Positions 11,950-24,833 are shown, numbered from the stretch's first letter. The stretch: 64,000 nucleotides of DNA from Hedera helix (GCA_947179155.2 OX359278.1:17951996-18015995), one strand, 5' to 3'. Translations and numbers: made by a program. The notes: generated by a model not told the origin, from the letters alone.

Positions 11950-12940
11950 AATGCTCTAAAGGAGCCAGTTAATCCCATGCAGCAATTTTTGGATTTGTTG
12001 ATGGGAGCTTTTCAGAATCGAAACGTTAACCATGCGGGTGATCAACCGGTAGCGGCTCGTATTGCTACATTCAAAGATTTCAAAGCTGTAAGACCCCCAG
12101 GGTTCAAAGGGACGATGAATCCAGTGAAAGCCCAAAATTGGGTAATCGAGATGGAGAAGGTGTTTGACATAACTAACGTGGCAGAAGAACAAAAAAACTA
12201 CTTTTGCTACGTTCATACTAAAAGGAGAGGCAAATTATTGGTGGGGAAACAACAAGAGAAGATTGGGAACAGGCGTGACATCATGGGAACGATTCAAAGA
12301 AATATTCTTTGAGGCCAACTTTCCTCCGGTGACTCAAGATATGATGGAAGTGCAATTCTTGGAATTAAAGCAAGAGAATATGAATGCGGCCGAGTATGCG
12401 GCTAAATTCAACGAGTTGACAAGATTTGTTCCACACCAGGTGGATACGGAACAAAGAAAGGCAAAACGTTTTGAACGCGGATTGAAGGCTTGGATTTACA
12501 ACAAGGTTTCAATGTTTCAGATTGGGACCTTTGCCGGGGTAATGGAGAAAGTTATTCTAGCTTAAGGAGGCAGTGACGCCTTAACCAAGTATAAATAAGA
12601 ACAACGAGGCAAGAAAGGAAATGGAGTAAATAGAGAAGGAAGCAGTGGGGGAAGTAATTTCAACAAACGGAAATGGAACAGTAGCAACACCAACACTTCT
12701 GGAGGCAAACAAGGAGAACAGAAGAAGAAAATGGAACTGTGTGCCACGTGTGGGAAGGGACACTCAGGAGTGTGCTTAAAAGGAAATGGCGTATGTTTCA
12801 GATGCGGTCAAGAAGGGCATATCGCACCGAACTATCCGACTCCGAAGGCAAACAAGGGATGTTTCCATTGTGGAAAAATGGGGCATCAAATTAAAGATTC
12901 TCCAAAGAAGAAAGCTGATGAAGGAGAAGGGTACTGGTAG
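11950..12940 (+). pseudogene. gag: gag (capsid and zinc-knuckle region) of the Tekay-like element
   Basis: The capsid-type retrotransposon gag domain starts around MQQFLDLLMGAF (11977). It continues as FKGTMNPVKAQNWVIEMEKV, then shifts frame near 12217 (CYVHT to a frame reading GEANYWW). The rest of the domain is open to 12565 (FNELTRFVPHQVD). After a broken linker, two CCHC zinc knuckles follow (12731-12940): CFRCGQEGHIAPNY and CFHCGKMGHQIKDS. In both, the final cysteine is lost (Y and S), so neither would bind zinc normally. The product would have coated element RNA in virus-like particles. It is not functional. Confidence 0.8.
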
Positions 12941-13019
12941 TGGCAAGCTGGCAATTGGCGGACTTATTCAGTCAGGGAGACCGACAGTACGCACCTTCAA
13001 TATGACCGTGCAGGATGCA

Positions 13020-13420
13020 GTGACATCAAAAGTTGTGGTGTCAGGTATCATTCCTATCAATAATATAATGCCTATATATTATTTGATTCGGGTGCTACTT
13101 GTTCCTTTATTTCCGATTAGTTTGCGAAGAAGTTAAACTTAACCCAAATAAAGTTAGAAAATGTGTTACAACATAGAAGTAGCGAACAAAGAAGTAATTT
13201 AGGTGGAAAATATTCATTAGGATTGCTATATGACCATAAGAGGGCATAAGCTAGCAGTTAACTTAATTCCTATTCGATTAGGAGAAATCGATGTGATACT
13301 GGGAATGGATTGGTTGCATAACCATGGGGCGGTGATTGACTGTCAAAAGAAATGTGTGAACCTTCAGACTCTTGCCAAGTTTATGAGAGCAAATTGCCAC
13401 GACAATCCTGTTGCCTAACG
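13020..13420 (+). pseudogene. Aspartic protease region of the Tekay-like element
   Basis: The aspartic protease active site reads LFDSGATCSFIS near 13080, in a different frame from the open stretch upstream, so a frameshift separates them. A stop follows, and the C-terminal part is open at 13230-13418 (VILGMDWLHNHGAVIDC). The D-S-G and GMDWL signatures are typical of plant gypsy proteases that cut the polyprotein. Broken. Confidence 0.75.
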
Positions 13421-13492
13421 ATGATGCAAGCCTAAAAGTTGTGAAGGAAGGGGTGCATTGGATATTTATCTCATGTTGTTGATACACAGAGA

Positions 13493-16385
13493 GTGGGATC
13501 AGTAATGGATAAGATACCTGTAGTGAAGGAGTATACGGATGTATTTCTAGATAAATTGCTGGGACTTTTGCCAGATAGGAAAATTGAATTTGTGATAGAT
13601 CTTGTACCAGGAACGAACCCAATTTCGAAGGCACCATACAGAATGGCTCCAATCGAGTTGAAAGAATTGATGGTTCAGCTGCAAGAGTTGTTGGACAAGA
13701 AGTATATCCAACCAAGTGTGACTCTGTGGGGAGCACCAATATTATTTGTAAAGAAGAAGGATGGATCGCTAAAACTTTATATCGACTACAGAGAGTTGAA
13801 CAAAGTAACAATTAAAAATAAGTATCCGTTACCGAGGATCGACGATTTATTTGATCAATTACGGGGAGCTAAGTATTTTTCGAAGATAGACCTGAGAAGT
13901 GGTTATCAGCAGTTGAAGATGAGACCTGAAGATGTACCTAAGACAACATTTCGGACTCATTATGGTCATTACGAGTTTCTAGTGATGTCTTTCGAATTGA
14001 CGAATGCACCACCTGCATTTATATATTTGATGAATAGAGTGTTCAAACAGTACCTAGACAAGTTTGTGATGGTGTTCATAGATGATATTCTGGTCTATTA
14101 AAAAACTCAGGAAGATCATGCGAAACATTTAAGATTGGTGCTGAAAAAGTAAAGAGAAGTAAAGTTATATGCGAAATTTTCGAAATGCGAATTTTAGTTG
14201 AAAAGGGTACAATTTTTAGGGCACGTTATTGATTAAGAAGGGATATCAGTGGACCCAACAAAGGTTAAAGCAGTAATCAATTGGGAACAGCTGAAGACAG
14301 CAACAAAAGTGCGGAGTTTTCTCGGATTAGCCGGATATTATAGAAGATTCATTAAGGATTTCTCGAAATTGTCAAGACCTCTAACTAATTTGACAAGAAA
14401 AGCTGTGAAGTTTGTTTGGTCAGAAAAATGTGAAAAGAGTTTTCTAGAACTCAAGAAAAGGTTGAGTGAGGCACCTATGTTATCATTACCTGATAATACG
14501 GTCGCATAAGGGACTTGGGTGTGTGCTGATGCAACACGACAAAGTCGTAGTGTACACATCAAGACAGCTGAAGGACTACAAGAAAAGGTATCCTACTCAT
14601 GATTTAGAATTGGCAGCAGTGGTTTTTGCCTTGAAGATATGTAGACATTATTTGTATGGAGAGAAGTGTGAAATATACAAAGACCACAAAAGTTTGAAGT
14701 ATATTTTCATTTAGAAGGATTTGAATATGAGGCAGATGAGATGGTTAGAATTAATTAAGGATTATGATTGTGAAATTCTATACCATCCAGGGAAAGCAAA
14801 CATAGTGGCCGATGCCTTGAGTAGAAAGGGTCGAGAAAAATTAGAGATGTTAACTGTTCAAGAAGAGTTGATTACAAAAATGGAAAAGTTGGAACTAGAG
14901 GTAAAGCATCCATTGGAGTCGGAAGAGAAATTATATAGGGTTGAAGCTCAGCCAACATTATTAGATAAAGTTAAGGAAGCCCAAATGCAAGATCAAGAAT
15001 GCGGTCAAATCAGAAACCGCTTAATTGATGGACATGAGACAAAGTTCAAGCTGGATGACAAAGGATTACTCAGATTCGAGGGGAGAATATAGGTGCTGAT
15101 GGTAACCGAATTCAAAGAAGAGATTTTGCAAGAAGCGCACAGTTCAAGATATTCAATTTATCCGAGTAGCACAAAAATGTATCAAGATCTTCAACAACAT
15201 TTTTGGTGGCCCAACATGAAGAAAGACATGGCAGAATGCGTAAGTAAATGACTAAATTGTCAAAGAGTTAAGGCAGAACATCAAAGGCCTAGTAGATTAC
15301 TACATCCGCTAGAGCTTCCAGAATGGAAGTGGGAGCACATTACAATAGATTTCGTAGTAGAACTCCCAATTACGCAAAAGGGTTATGATGCGATATGGGT
15401 GATAGTGGATCGACTGACAAAGTCTGCATACTTCTTGCTGATCAAGATCAAATTTAACTTGGATCAATTGGCAAAGCTTTATGTGAAGGAGATTGTGTCT
15501 AAACATGAAGTTCTGGTATCGATTGTTTCAAACCGGGATTTGCGATTCACATCAAATTTTTGGAAGGGTTTCCAAGAACGAATGGGCATGCAATTGAGGT
15601 TGAGTACAACGTATCATCCTCAAACAGATGGGTAAAATGAACAAACGATCCAGACGTTGGAAGATATGTTGAGAGCATGCGTAATGGATTTCTAGGGTAA
15701 TTGGGATAATCATTTACCGTTGGTGGAATTTGCATATAACAATAGTTATCATGCGAGTATTGGTATGCCGCCTTATGAGGCACTGTATGGAAGGAAGTGC
15801 AGAACACCTCTGTGTTGGGATGAGGCAGGTGAACGCAAATTACTGGGACCAAAAATTATACAGTAGACTACAGAGATTGTTAAAGTGATAAGGTTAAAGC
15901 TCATAGTAACACAAGACAGACAGAAGAAGTATGCAGACCTGCATCGACAGAAAAGAGATTTTGAAGTAGGGTCCTATGTGTTTCTAAAGGTATCTCCCTA
16001 GAAAGGGAAAATAAGATTTGGAAAGAAAGGAAAGTTGAGTCCAAGATTCCTTAGACCTTTTGAAGTGCTGAGAAGGATAGGAGAGGTGGCCTATGCTGTG
16101 GCATTACCTCAAGAGTTAAAGCACATATATAACGTATTTCATGTATCGGTATTGAGGCCGTACAAATCGGACTACAAGCATGTGATTGAATATAAACCGA
16201 TCTAGATTGAAAATGACTTAACATATGAGGAAACTCATGTTCAAATTATTGACAGAAAGGAGCAAATTTTGAGGAACAAGATAATACCTTCTGTAAAAGT
16301 AGTGTGGAGAAACCACAATACGGAGGAAGCAACATGGGAGCTAGAGGAAAGAATGAAGAAGGAATATCCGAATCTTTTTATGTAA
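13493..16385 (+). pseudogene. pol: pol: reverse transcriptase, RNase H, integrase and chromodomain
   Basis: The reverse transcriptase is open at 13493-14101, with KIDLRSGYQQLKM and the catalytic F-I-D-D box near 14083. It continues past several stops to the connection and RNase H parts (14249-14714; FLGLAGYYRRFIKDF, then YTSRQLKDYKKRYPTHDLEL). The tether (14721-15092) reads ILYHPGKANIVADALSRKG. Integrase spans about 15100-16200, with an HHCC-like zinc finger region, then TIDFVVELP, NRDLRFTS and an E after the TYHPQTDG motif. A chromodomain-like tail ends at 16385 (VKVVWRNHNTEEATWELEER). At least ten in-frame stops occur, several of C-to-T or G-to-A type, consistent with deamination of methylated cytosines. 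Not functional. Confidence 0.85.
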
Positions 16386-16400
16386 TATTAGAATACCTTC

Positions 16401-17005
16401 TGTTAGATGTTTATGTTGTGCACAATGTAAAAGTACAATAGACTGATCACCTAGACTACACAACTGAAAGAAAATACAATATTATAACTGATTTGGGCAG
16501 TATCAGTTTTTATGATTGGTATTGCTCTTAATGAGTTCTTGGTCTTGTGACCGTACAACAAGCTTAATAAATGTTTCAAGTTATTCATGCATAGATTCAT
16601 ATTATTAGTTCAGTTTGATTGTTACAGATTCTCTTTCATTATTCCAAAATATCATGTCATTTTTTTGTTTATATTCTTGCTGAGCTATTTTATGCTCATT
16701 CTTGCTTTAACATGATATTTCAGCTAAACCTGAGCAGGCAGAGGTGTCAGGGCTAGATAAAGGAAAAGAAAAGGCCAACAAACAGTAATTATATAGTTAG
16801 AAGAACTGATGTAAATGTTATATTTTTGTAAAAGAATAGATTGTATTTGTTTTGTAATATGTAAAGGTAAGTAAACCTGGTATAGTTACGTATTTATGTA
16901 AATTAAGTTATTTTATTCTAAAATGATTGGTTGAGATTGAATGGTAGATTAGTATCGTGAGCACTGAATCTGTGGTTCAAGGGACCCAGATTTAGGGGCG
17001 TCACA
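16401..17005 (+). repeat. Truncated 3' LTR of the Tekay-like element (605 bp)
   Basis: It aligns gap-free in total length to the last 605 bp of the 5' LTR (7402-8006) and ends GGGGCGTCACA at 17005. It starts only about 15 bp after the pol stop codon, so the polypurine tract and the first 1846 bp of this LTR are missing. The ATGAC target duplication follows at 17006-17010, so the outer end is original. Confidence 0.85.
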
Positions 17006-19560
17006 ATGACCTTTTCATCCTTATTCTCCTTCAATGTATGAGCCATTTTATTTGTTCTGATCTTTGACCATTACTTCTCTATAATTCTCTCTTTGGTGAG
17101 TTTTCTGAGTGTATATCTTAATGTTCCTCACCAATGCTATGCTCCCTTTCTTCTGTTCTCCCTCTTTTTATCTGTATTTCTTCACCCATTTCTCCACACT
17201 TTCTTCCTTATGAATGAAAGTTATTTTATACTCGGGGAGATCTCCTTCATTTTTCCCGTTGAGAATTTTGCTTGTTGACAATTCTATCCGTTGGGAGATG
17301 GTTGTTGCTTTGACGATCAAGGATATTAAATATCTTTGATGTAGCCATTTCTTTATGATGTCAGTTTGATTTTTTTCTCTGAGTTGTCACATTAGCTAGT
17401 TTACACTATCATTTATCTTTTAGATAAAGTTCAATCTCATCTTTGTAAGATATCTTTTCTTATATACTGTAGAAGGTGTCAGTATACTTTCGGCTTTGTC
17501 TTCTAATCAGTTTACCATAACTCGTGTCAGATGAAGTTTGAAATTTATGTCCATTAGCCATAGATTTGTCTGATTCTTTTTCTGAACTTAACTAGTGATT
17601 ATCTTATTACTTTCATCCTTTTGATCATTTCTTAGATCATACTCCTTAATTAATCCATTGTAGGATCATTCACACTTTGTCATTTTACTGATTATGAAGT
17701 CCCTTGACCCTTTCAGCCTTATGATTCATCTGCTTTATCATTAACTGATTTTATACTATGATCTCAGAGCAACTATACGATCTTCTTCTTCATTACTATA
17801 GTAAACTCTGTTTTGTCCTACGATATGCTCTACGATCTGTAGATTTTATGATCGTATTCTGTATTCATTATGTTTTGTGATCTGCATTCTCCTTTCTTTA
17901 TGAATTCTATAATCATTGACTATATCATCTTTAATTCTACGATCTTTATAGCTTGGGAACTATACGATCGACATGATATGTGATTCTTATGTCTACATTC
18001 GTTTTTAGATCAGGGTTTTAGATGAGCTTAATTCACTTTTTGAGAACTAAGACTTTTCTTCTTATGGTTAACTCCCCCTCACTTAGATATTTCCATCTTC
18101 TGTAAGATTATGTTATCCTTGTTTTCTTAGTTCCGTGTACGTAGTGATAATGAACACCATATGTTCTTTTTTTCTCGATTTTATATCTTTTTCTGATGAA
18201 CTAACCTTAGCATTCACACCTTGTCATCTTTGGCTTGATTATCACAGACTGCTTCTTGTTGGAGAATTCTTTTGTAAGACCATCCCAATCAAATATCGTA
18301 GTGAGTTTATCTCCCAATGCCATTTTCTTTGTGAACACTGATAGGTAAGAAAATTAGGCATCTCATTATTGTTGTAACTTTGTGTCTTGAAGTAGCTCAA
18401 CAAAATTTGTAATTTAACGATATGAGGATATTTAGTTCACCTTCATTCTTTGATCTTGAGTACATTAGTCTTTTCAGCATCTCTGATCTTCCATCTTTAC
18501 TTCTTTAGCTAGAGCCTTTTGTTTTTGCTGTGCTACAATGAGTCTTTTACGAATTCTTCCTTTGTTGATCTTGTGAAATGACTTTTGTATTTTTCTGGTT
18601 CTTTCTCCTTAATATATTCTTGTGCTCAATAATTTTCTCCTACTTGGCTCAAAATCCTCTTTCTGCACTTCTCATGATGGTTCAATAATTTTTAGATTTT
18701 ATTTATCTTGTTATACGATTCAGCTATTGTAATACGATATGTCCTTATAATACGAACTGAGTCCTTCAATATGATCTTGTATGGATTGAATTCTTCTATA
18801 TGATATTGTCATCACAATACGAACTGAATTCTTCTATATGATATTGTCTTCACAATACGAGTTAAATTCTTCTGTACGATCTTATCTTCATAATACGAAT
18901 TGAATTCTTCTATAAGATCTTATCTTTGCAATACGATTTATCTTGCAATACGAATCAGTTTGTACTGCGATCTGGATTTAGCATTATGATTATAAAACTT
19001 GCAATGCGATTCAGCTCTTGCAATATGATCTTGAACTTGTTATGTGATCTTGATGTAGAAATACGATTCAGCTCTTGTAATGCGATTCAGTTTTTATAAT
19101 ACGATCTTGATCTTGTAATTCTTCTATTGTTCTATCTTCTAAGATTTCAATCCTAATCTATTACATCTTTGATATCGCTTTGTATCTAGATTCAACCTAA
19201 CATTTTTGATCCCTAGTGTCTTTTTACATTTCATCATTCTTTTTAAGGATAATATATAGTTTATCTTTTGGATCAACTTAACAAGTTTGATCCATAATCC
19301 TAGTCTATCTTTTAGATATGGATCATCCTAACAAATATGATCCTCTAAGTCCTTTTATAATGATTATTATTTTAAAGACTGTTCAAAGATGAACAAATAT
19401 TTATATATCCACAGATTTCTTTATTTTCTTATTCTTCAGTATTGGCATGTAACTCTACGAAAGATATAATCATATTAAGTTTCATATAGCACACATTTAG
19501 AATATCTAGCCGATTTCATTGTTGTTTTGTCATCATCAAAATCAAAGTAGGTTATCACAT
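17006..19560. repeat. Degenerate LTR-like family, unit A
   Basis: This is the continuation of 4235-5555 across the Tekay-like insertion. It is AT-rich with no supported gene; ORFs at 17093 and 18135 are pyrimidine-rich chance frames. It contains TACGATCT-type repeats (17750-17960, 18700-19130), then GATCAACCTAACAAATTTGATCC-like lines. It ends near a TTTTGTCATCATCAAA motif at about 19530. Unit B (19560-21950) repeats the same order of landmarks, so the two are an old tandem duplication or adjacent LTR copies. Confidence 0.4.
18715..19115. repeat. Minisatellite built on AATACGA / ACGATCTT
   Basis: About ten diverged units of 35-45 bp, each with a form of ATACGA, TTGAATTCTTCTATA and GATCTTATCTT. 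The array shows local amplification inside the LTR-like family. Shorter versions recur near 20050-20400, 21200-21300 and 60480-60720. Confidence 0.65.
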
Positions 19561-21950
19561 AAATTTGTTAACATCCTTATTCTCATTCAGTGTTTAGACC
19601 AATTTTTCTTCTTCTTGTTTTGACCATCTTTCTCTACTTCTTCATCCTAAACTCTTTTTTTTTCTCTCTTTTGTCACTTTCTATCTTTCTCCTTCTCCTC
19701 ATGATGGTTTCAATTTATAGAGAGATCTCTGTCATTTTGTCCGTTAGAAAATAATCTTTGCTTCATTTAATGCTCTGATTCTGGAAGATTTCATATGTTG
19801 ACATTTTAGGATGTGTCAGCTTACTTTCTGCTTTGTTATGTCACATTAGTCTGCTATAGAGGTGTCCTTGTGGGTAACGTCATTTTGCCACTACTAGCCA
19901 TTAGACACAACTTGATATGTTCTTCAATTTACAACTTCAGATGTGCATCAACTTCCTTGATATTTTTTCTCTACTAGTCTATCAGTCCATTGTCAGACTT
20001 TATGTATTCTACTATTTTCCTAATCGTAGTGTTCCTTAGCAGTTGTGGAGAGTTTGGCCGATTTTATGATTATGACTTTACGATTCCTCAGCTCTGCGGT
20101 CAGCTTTACGAAACTTCATTCTGCATTACGATCTTAGAGCTGTCTTTGTGAAGTGTACTTTACTCTACGAATTCTGAGTTGACTTTACGAACTTTGAGCT
20201 TTATAATCCTGCAGACTCAACGATCTTTTGTATTATTTCATTTAAGCGATGGTCTTTATGTACTCTATGATTTCTTCAATCTTTATATCATAGAGTGTAT
20301 TCTTCAGTTCAACTGTCCTTGTGATGACTCTATTTCTTTACCTGCAGTCGTTCTACAATATTCTTTTAAGCTTTACGATCTGCTAGACAAACTTAGTTCA
20401 CTTCTTGAGAACTAAGACTTTTCCTTCTGTGAACTTGGTCTTTTGTTTTTATCAAGTTCATTATTATTATTATTATTCTATTCTTCTTGATCAGCTCTCC
20501 CTTATTTGGACACTTGTTGTTTGCAAGATTATGGATTCCACTTTATCTCTGTTCATTGCACTCCTTCTGTTGTAGTGGATGTCACATGTCTTTTTCTTCT
20601 GATAAGCTAGTTGTAGCTAAATTATGCTCTACTCCTTGCCTTCTTCAGCTAGTTTACCTCAGTCTATTTCTTTGCTGGAGAACTTTTGATGAAGACATAC
20701 CAATCACATGTCGTAGTGAATCTGTCTCTCAGTGTCCTTGGCATTATCTTCTCTGATAGGTATAGCATTAAGGCAACTTATCAATAATGTAACTCTGCTT
20801 TTTGAAGTGGCTCAATGATATTTGTGACTCAACGATATAATGATATTTAGTTCAGCTTTATTCTACAATCTTGAGTACTTTGACTTGTTCAGCACCTATG
20901 AGCTTCTACCTTCACTTCTTTAACTAGAGCCTTTTGTCCTTGCTATGCTATAATGAGCCTTCTCGACAGAATTCTTCAAACTCTTCCTTATGTGTAGATC
21001 TTATGGGATGATCTTTGCTTCTTTTGATTTATTCTCCCTCTCTGAAGTAGATCTATTTTCTCCAATTTAGTGCTTGAGCATTCTTCTCTTACTTAGCACA
21101 TAGTCTCATATATTTTTCTTTTGGCTGTTCAATTTTTTATCCTTAAAGGCTTTGTCTTCTTTGTTGATCTTACGTTTTCTCAATGATTCTTCTTTGTTCT
21201 ACATTCTACGATCTTCTTTTTACTCTACGATCTTGTCTTCTGCACTTTACTCTACGATTATGTTTTTTCACTCGACGATCTGAGAGTTATGAGTCATAGA
21301 GTTGAGCTTAAGATATCTTGCTCAACTATCCTAACTTATTCTACGACTTTAGTCATTCTGCTATTTTTCTCTGCAATCTCTCAGTTTGTTTTCTCTGATG
21401 TTCTGACTCTGTTCTAATGATCTTCAATTTGTGGTGTGCTCTTCTTGATTTTGCTGCTTCTCTGTTGCTCTTTATCTTCAACCTAATCAATTATATTTTG
21501 GATAATACTCTGTATTTGGATTCAACCTAATAAATTTGATCCCTATTGTCCTTTTACAATAATATTCTTTTAAAGACAATACATAATTTATCTTTTGGAT
21601 CAACCTAACAAATTTAAGCCCTAACCTAATCTATCTTTTCAGTTTGGATCAACCTAACAGTTTTGATCCCTAACTCATTTTACAATGATTGTTCTTTTTA
21701 AGGACTGTACAAAAATAAATAAATGTTTATACATATACATTTGTTCTGATATTTGTTTTTCATTTCTTTTTCTTTTGTTGTCAAGTTATAGTCAATACAA
21801 TACAATAAAGTATCACAACATGAAATAAGCTAACACATAAACACATAAGAAAACGATTATTCTTTTACCACATTTAGCATTGTTTTGTCATCATTAAATT
21901 CATATAATATTTACTAACAGTTTCCAACACCTAAACCTTTACAGACCTGT
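19560..21950. repeat. Degenerate LTR-like family, unit B
   Basis: It repeats the landmarks of unit A: CATCCTTATTCTC start, TTTACGA-rich stretch (20040-20400), CTTTTTGAAGTGGCTCAATGA-like stretch (20795), GATCAACCTAACAAATTT lines (21480-21670) and a TTTTGTCATCATTAAA end (about 21885). ORFs at 20179 and 20487 match no known protein and fall in diverged repeat sequence. No gene is supported. Confidence 0.4.
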
Positions 21951-22990
21951 TAATTACAGTCTCCTCAAGCTCCTTAGTGACAGGAGATGAGTATGGTTTT
22001 TGCGGGTGACTTCGACACGTCTCTCAAAGGTCTTCGGGACTAAGGATTCTCCAACTTAACTATCTTGACATTGTTTTTTGTTCTGCTGCCACCTCTATGT
22101 TGTGGTAGAGACCTTGACTTCTTTCTTCCTTTAGTCCCCTAAGGTCAATGACCTAGCAGTGATTGTTCTTCTATCCTGGCGAGGGACATAACGGACCGAT
22201 TGGGATGATGCCCCTGTTCATTCAACAAATTATCTTTGGTTTTTTCCAAATTCGCAAACTGTTTTTCTAACTCTTCCCGTTAGAGTTGAAGAGCTTTCTT
22301 CTTGTCTTGAACTTCCTACAGGCGAAGCTGCTTGTCAACATCAAAAGGTCGATATGACTACGAACGTGATTCTCTGTAGAAAGCGTCATGGTGATTGTGG
22401 GTTGATGGTAATGTGGCCATGAGTTTGTTTGTTGGGATAGTTGAGGGAATCTCCATTAAACACTAGATTGTGCCCTTCTTCTAGCCCCAATATATTAATG
22501 CTTGAATATGTCGGGACCCTCAATTGCCATCTTGGACGTCTAACTTGCACAATTAAACAACCAAAAATATTTGATGACTTGGGCCGTCGGGAGATACCTC
22601 CGATGTGAGAGTAAGTATAGGTTTCAAGAAATGTTAACAATTGAGGTGTTTAGTATTTAGTAGGCTACAATGACATTTTTTTCTACCTCCATTATCCCCC
22701 TTGTCTTTTATATTAGCCGTTATCCCTCTTTTCGTTGGGCAGTCCAACAGATGTTTTTGGAGAAGGTAACTGTCATCTCATGTATTGTGGTAATTGTCAC
22801 GCTCATTAACATCTGAAGTGAATACTAATCTGTAACTGATATGGTAATTGCCGTGTTAATTAATATATGGAGTAAAAAGGCAGCGGACCAAGCCTATCGG
22901 GCTTAAAAGCCCTCTCGTAGGTGTGCTAGGCCTAACAGGCTACAGAGTTAAAGCCCAAAGTAGGCAACCGATTTACTCTAATAAAATACA
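21940..22990 (-). other. Decayed gypsy-type remnant on the minus strand (possible gag and leader)
   Basis: On the minus strand 22230-22330 reads as a charged helix (REELEKQFANLEKTKDNLL) resembling the coiled-coil start of Tat-lineage gag proteins. It is followed by broken basic sequence down to about 21960. An 84-residue minus-strand ORF (22386-22640) has no recognisable domain. The stretch 22640-22990 has pyrimidine-rich and inverted motifs but no gene. The assignment is tentative. Confidence 0.3.
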
Positions 22991-23302
22991 CAGCCAAACA
23001 ATATCAATTTAAAATTTTATGATTTTACAAATTGAATTCAAAATAAATCATTTATTTGAAACAGATAGAGTACTTTATAATGGCTACTCATAGTGTTAGG
23101 ACAATATTATTGGTGTCATGACCAATATGCATATAGCGATACATTTATAATTGTTTTAGTGACACTATTAATTTTAAGTAATAATTATTATTTTGACAAC
23201 ATAAGTATTGTTATGACATTTCCACCAAACCTCTATAATGCATGATCTTAATAACCTCATTTTGTGCATTGTATTCCATGTATATATATATATGACTTGG
23301 TT
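22991..23302. other. AT-rich intergenic DNA, nothing recognised
   Basis: No ORF above background, no repeat shared with the rest of the window and no terminal inverted repeats were found by eye. Confidence 0.6.
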
Positions 23303-23495
23303 TAAGGGCATACTTCCTTAAAGAGCATACCAAGCAACCCTTTTAGCGATAGACCTAGCGACGGACAACATATCACCACGGACAAACATATAGCGGCGGA
23401 CGAACCTATGACGACGGACTAAACCGTCGTCGGGTCCGTTGCTAAATGATGTATGCTAAGTATGTCCTTTAAGGAGGCATACTCTTGAACTTTAC
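23303..23495. mobile_element. Foldback MITE with CGACGGAC core
   Basis: The ends form imperfect inverted repeats of about 30 bp: AAGGGCATACTTCCTTAAAG at left against AAGAGTATGCCTCCTTAAAG read from the right. The interior repeats CGACGGAC-type words and centres on the palindrome GACGACGGACTAAACCGTCG. It is flanked on both sides by (TA)n tracts, so the target duplication cannot be defined. Non-coding and non-autonomous; the superfamily is not fixed. Confidence 0.65.
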
Positions 23496-24667
23496 TATAT
23501 ATATATGTAGAAAATAATTTATATATCGATAAATTTATGGTGAAATTGAATTGCGATTAATGTAGAACTCTACGCATTAGGATAAATAAATTAAGGTGGG
23601 GTCAGTCTTAATTTCCATGTACCTATCTCATGTATGCATATACATCAATATTTATTATTAATATACATCATTTTGCGTAATTTAATATATAAAATATACA
23701 TTCATTCCCATGTTGTGTACAAGTTTTTTTTTTATATTTATTAAAAATATTATAATTTTAACAGACATCTCAAATAAAAATGTGAGATGTCTCTCACCTC
23801 TTGTGCCCTCGTATATAATTATATTTCTTTTTACGTTTATAATTTGTATGCACAAAATCCGGAAAGAGGCCACTAAGATGGTAAGTGGGGCAATTTACCC
23901 TCAACTAGGGTTTTGCAGAAAAAATTACTAGGAGTGGTTGATTGTTTATTCATAAAAATTATATGAGCAATTTGTAATAAATAAACCGACTTGGAAAAAT
24001 GTTCAACTGACAAACACTTCTGACCTTTTAATATTTTGAACGGACCGAATGTATAATTTTAAAAAACTAATGACCCGAAAGAGAAATACTAAAACGTTTT
24101 ATACAGTATTCATAATTAAATGAAACAATTTTTTTCTTTGTTTTTTTTTTTTTTTTTTTTTTATAATAAAAAAATAGAAAGAATCGTTAATAAAAGGACA
24201 TGGATGTGGACGAGGTTGGTTGACTTTCATTAAAGTACATATAAATTTTTTTTCTTTTTTTTTTAAATAGAGATCGTTAAAAATTAAGGTTAAAACTCAG
24301 AAGAGTGGACATTAGAATCGCCATTGAAGTCTTTACAAAGATAAAGAATGAGATTTTCTAAAAACAAGTGTCGAAGTTTAAATTCAACTCTGTTAATATT
24401 ATCTTTTATTAATTGTTGGTTTCAATGGAGTACATATAAAACTTAGTTGCGTATATATGTTGTTTTCTGTTACGTGCCGTCAACGACTGGCAATGGCATT
24501 TGCATCTGCCACTCATGTAATTCCTTACCCCACTCAACTCCATATTACATATATACTCACGCGGTCATTAAAAAAAATTTCAACAAAAATTAATGCAAAT
24601 GACTAATTTATTTTTGTTACATTATAAATTAATAAATATATTTACATTTCCTTTTTTAATTTTTTGT
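23496..24667. other. AT-rich intergenic DNA
   Basis: Contains a T run of about 22 at 24142-24163. ORFs at 23682-23931 on both strands are low-complexity. No gene or repeat was recognised. Confidence 0.55.
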
Positions 24668-24798
24668 GTTGGCGTGTTGCTGCGCGCTGTACACACTTGC
24701 CGTAATAGAGCTCCCCAGATCTTATGACCAAGAACATGCACAGTTATGACTTCATTATAAACTGTAGGCATCTAATTCCTCACCTAATTTTATGTGTC

Positions 24799-24833
<35 letters not shown>

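Larger units (their letters stand above)
5556..17005 (+). mobile_element. Tekay/Del-like chromovirus, defective, with asymmetric LTRs
   Basis: The order on the plus strand is 5' LTR (5556-8006), initiator-Met-tRNA primer-binding site (8010-8021), pre-gag coiled-coil ORF, gag, protease, reverse transcriptase, RNase H, integrase with chromodomain, and a truncated 3' LTR (16401-17005). The outer ends are TGTAATGAC and GGGGCGTCACA, flanked by ATGAC. The long LTRs, the tRNA-iMet site and the C-terminal chromodomain fit the Tekay/Del chromoviruses. Many stops and frameshifts make it non-coding. A foreign solo LTR is inserted at 8952-11073. Over the shared 605 bp the two LTRs differ at roughly 35-40 positions counted by eye, about 6 percent, so the insertion is old. 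Confidence 0.85.
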
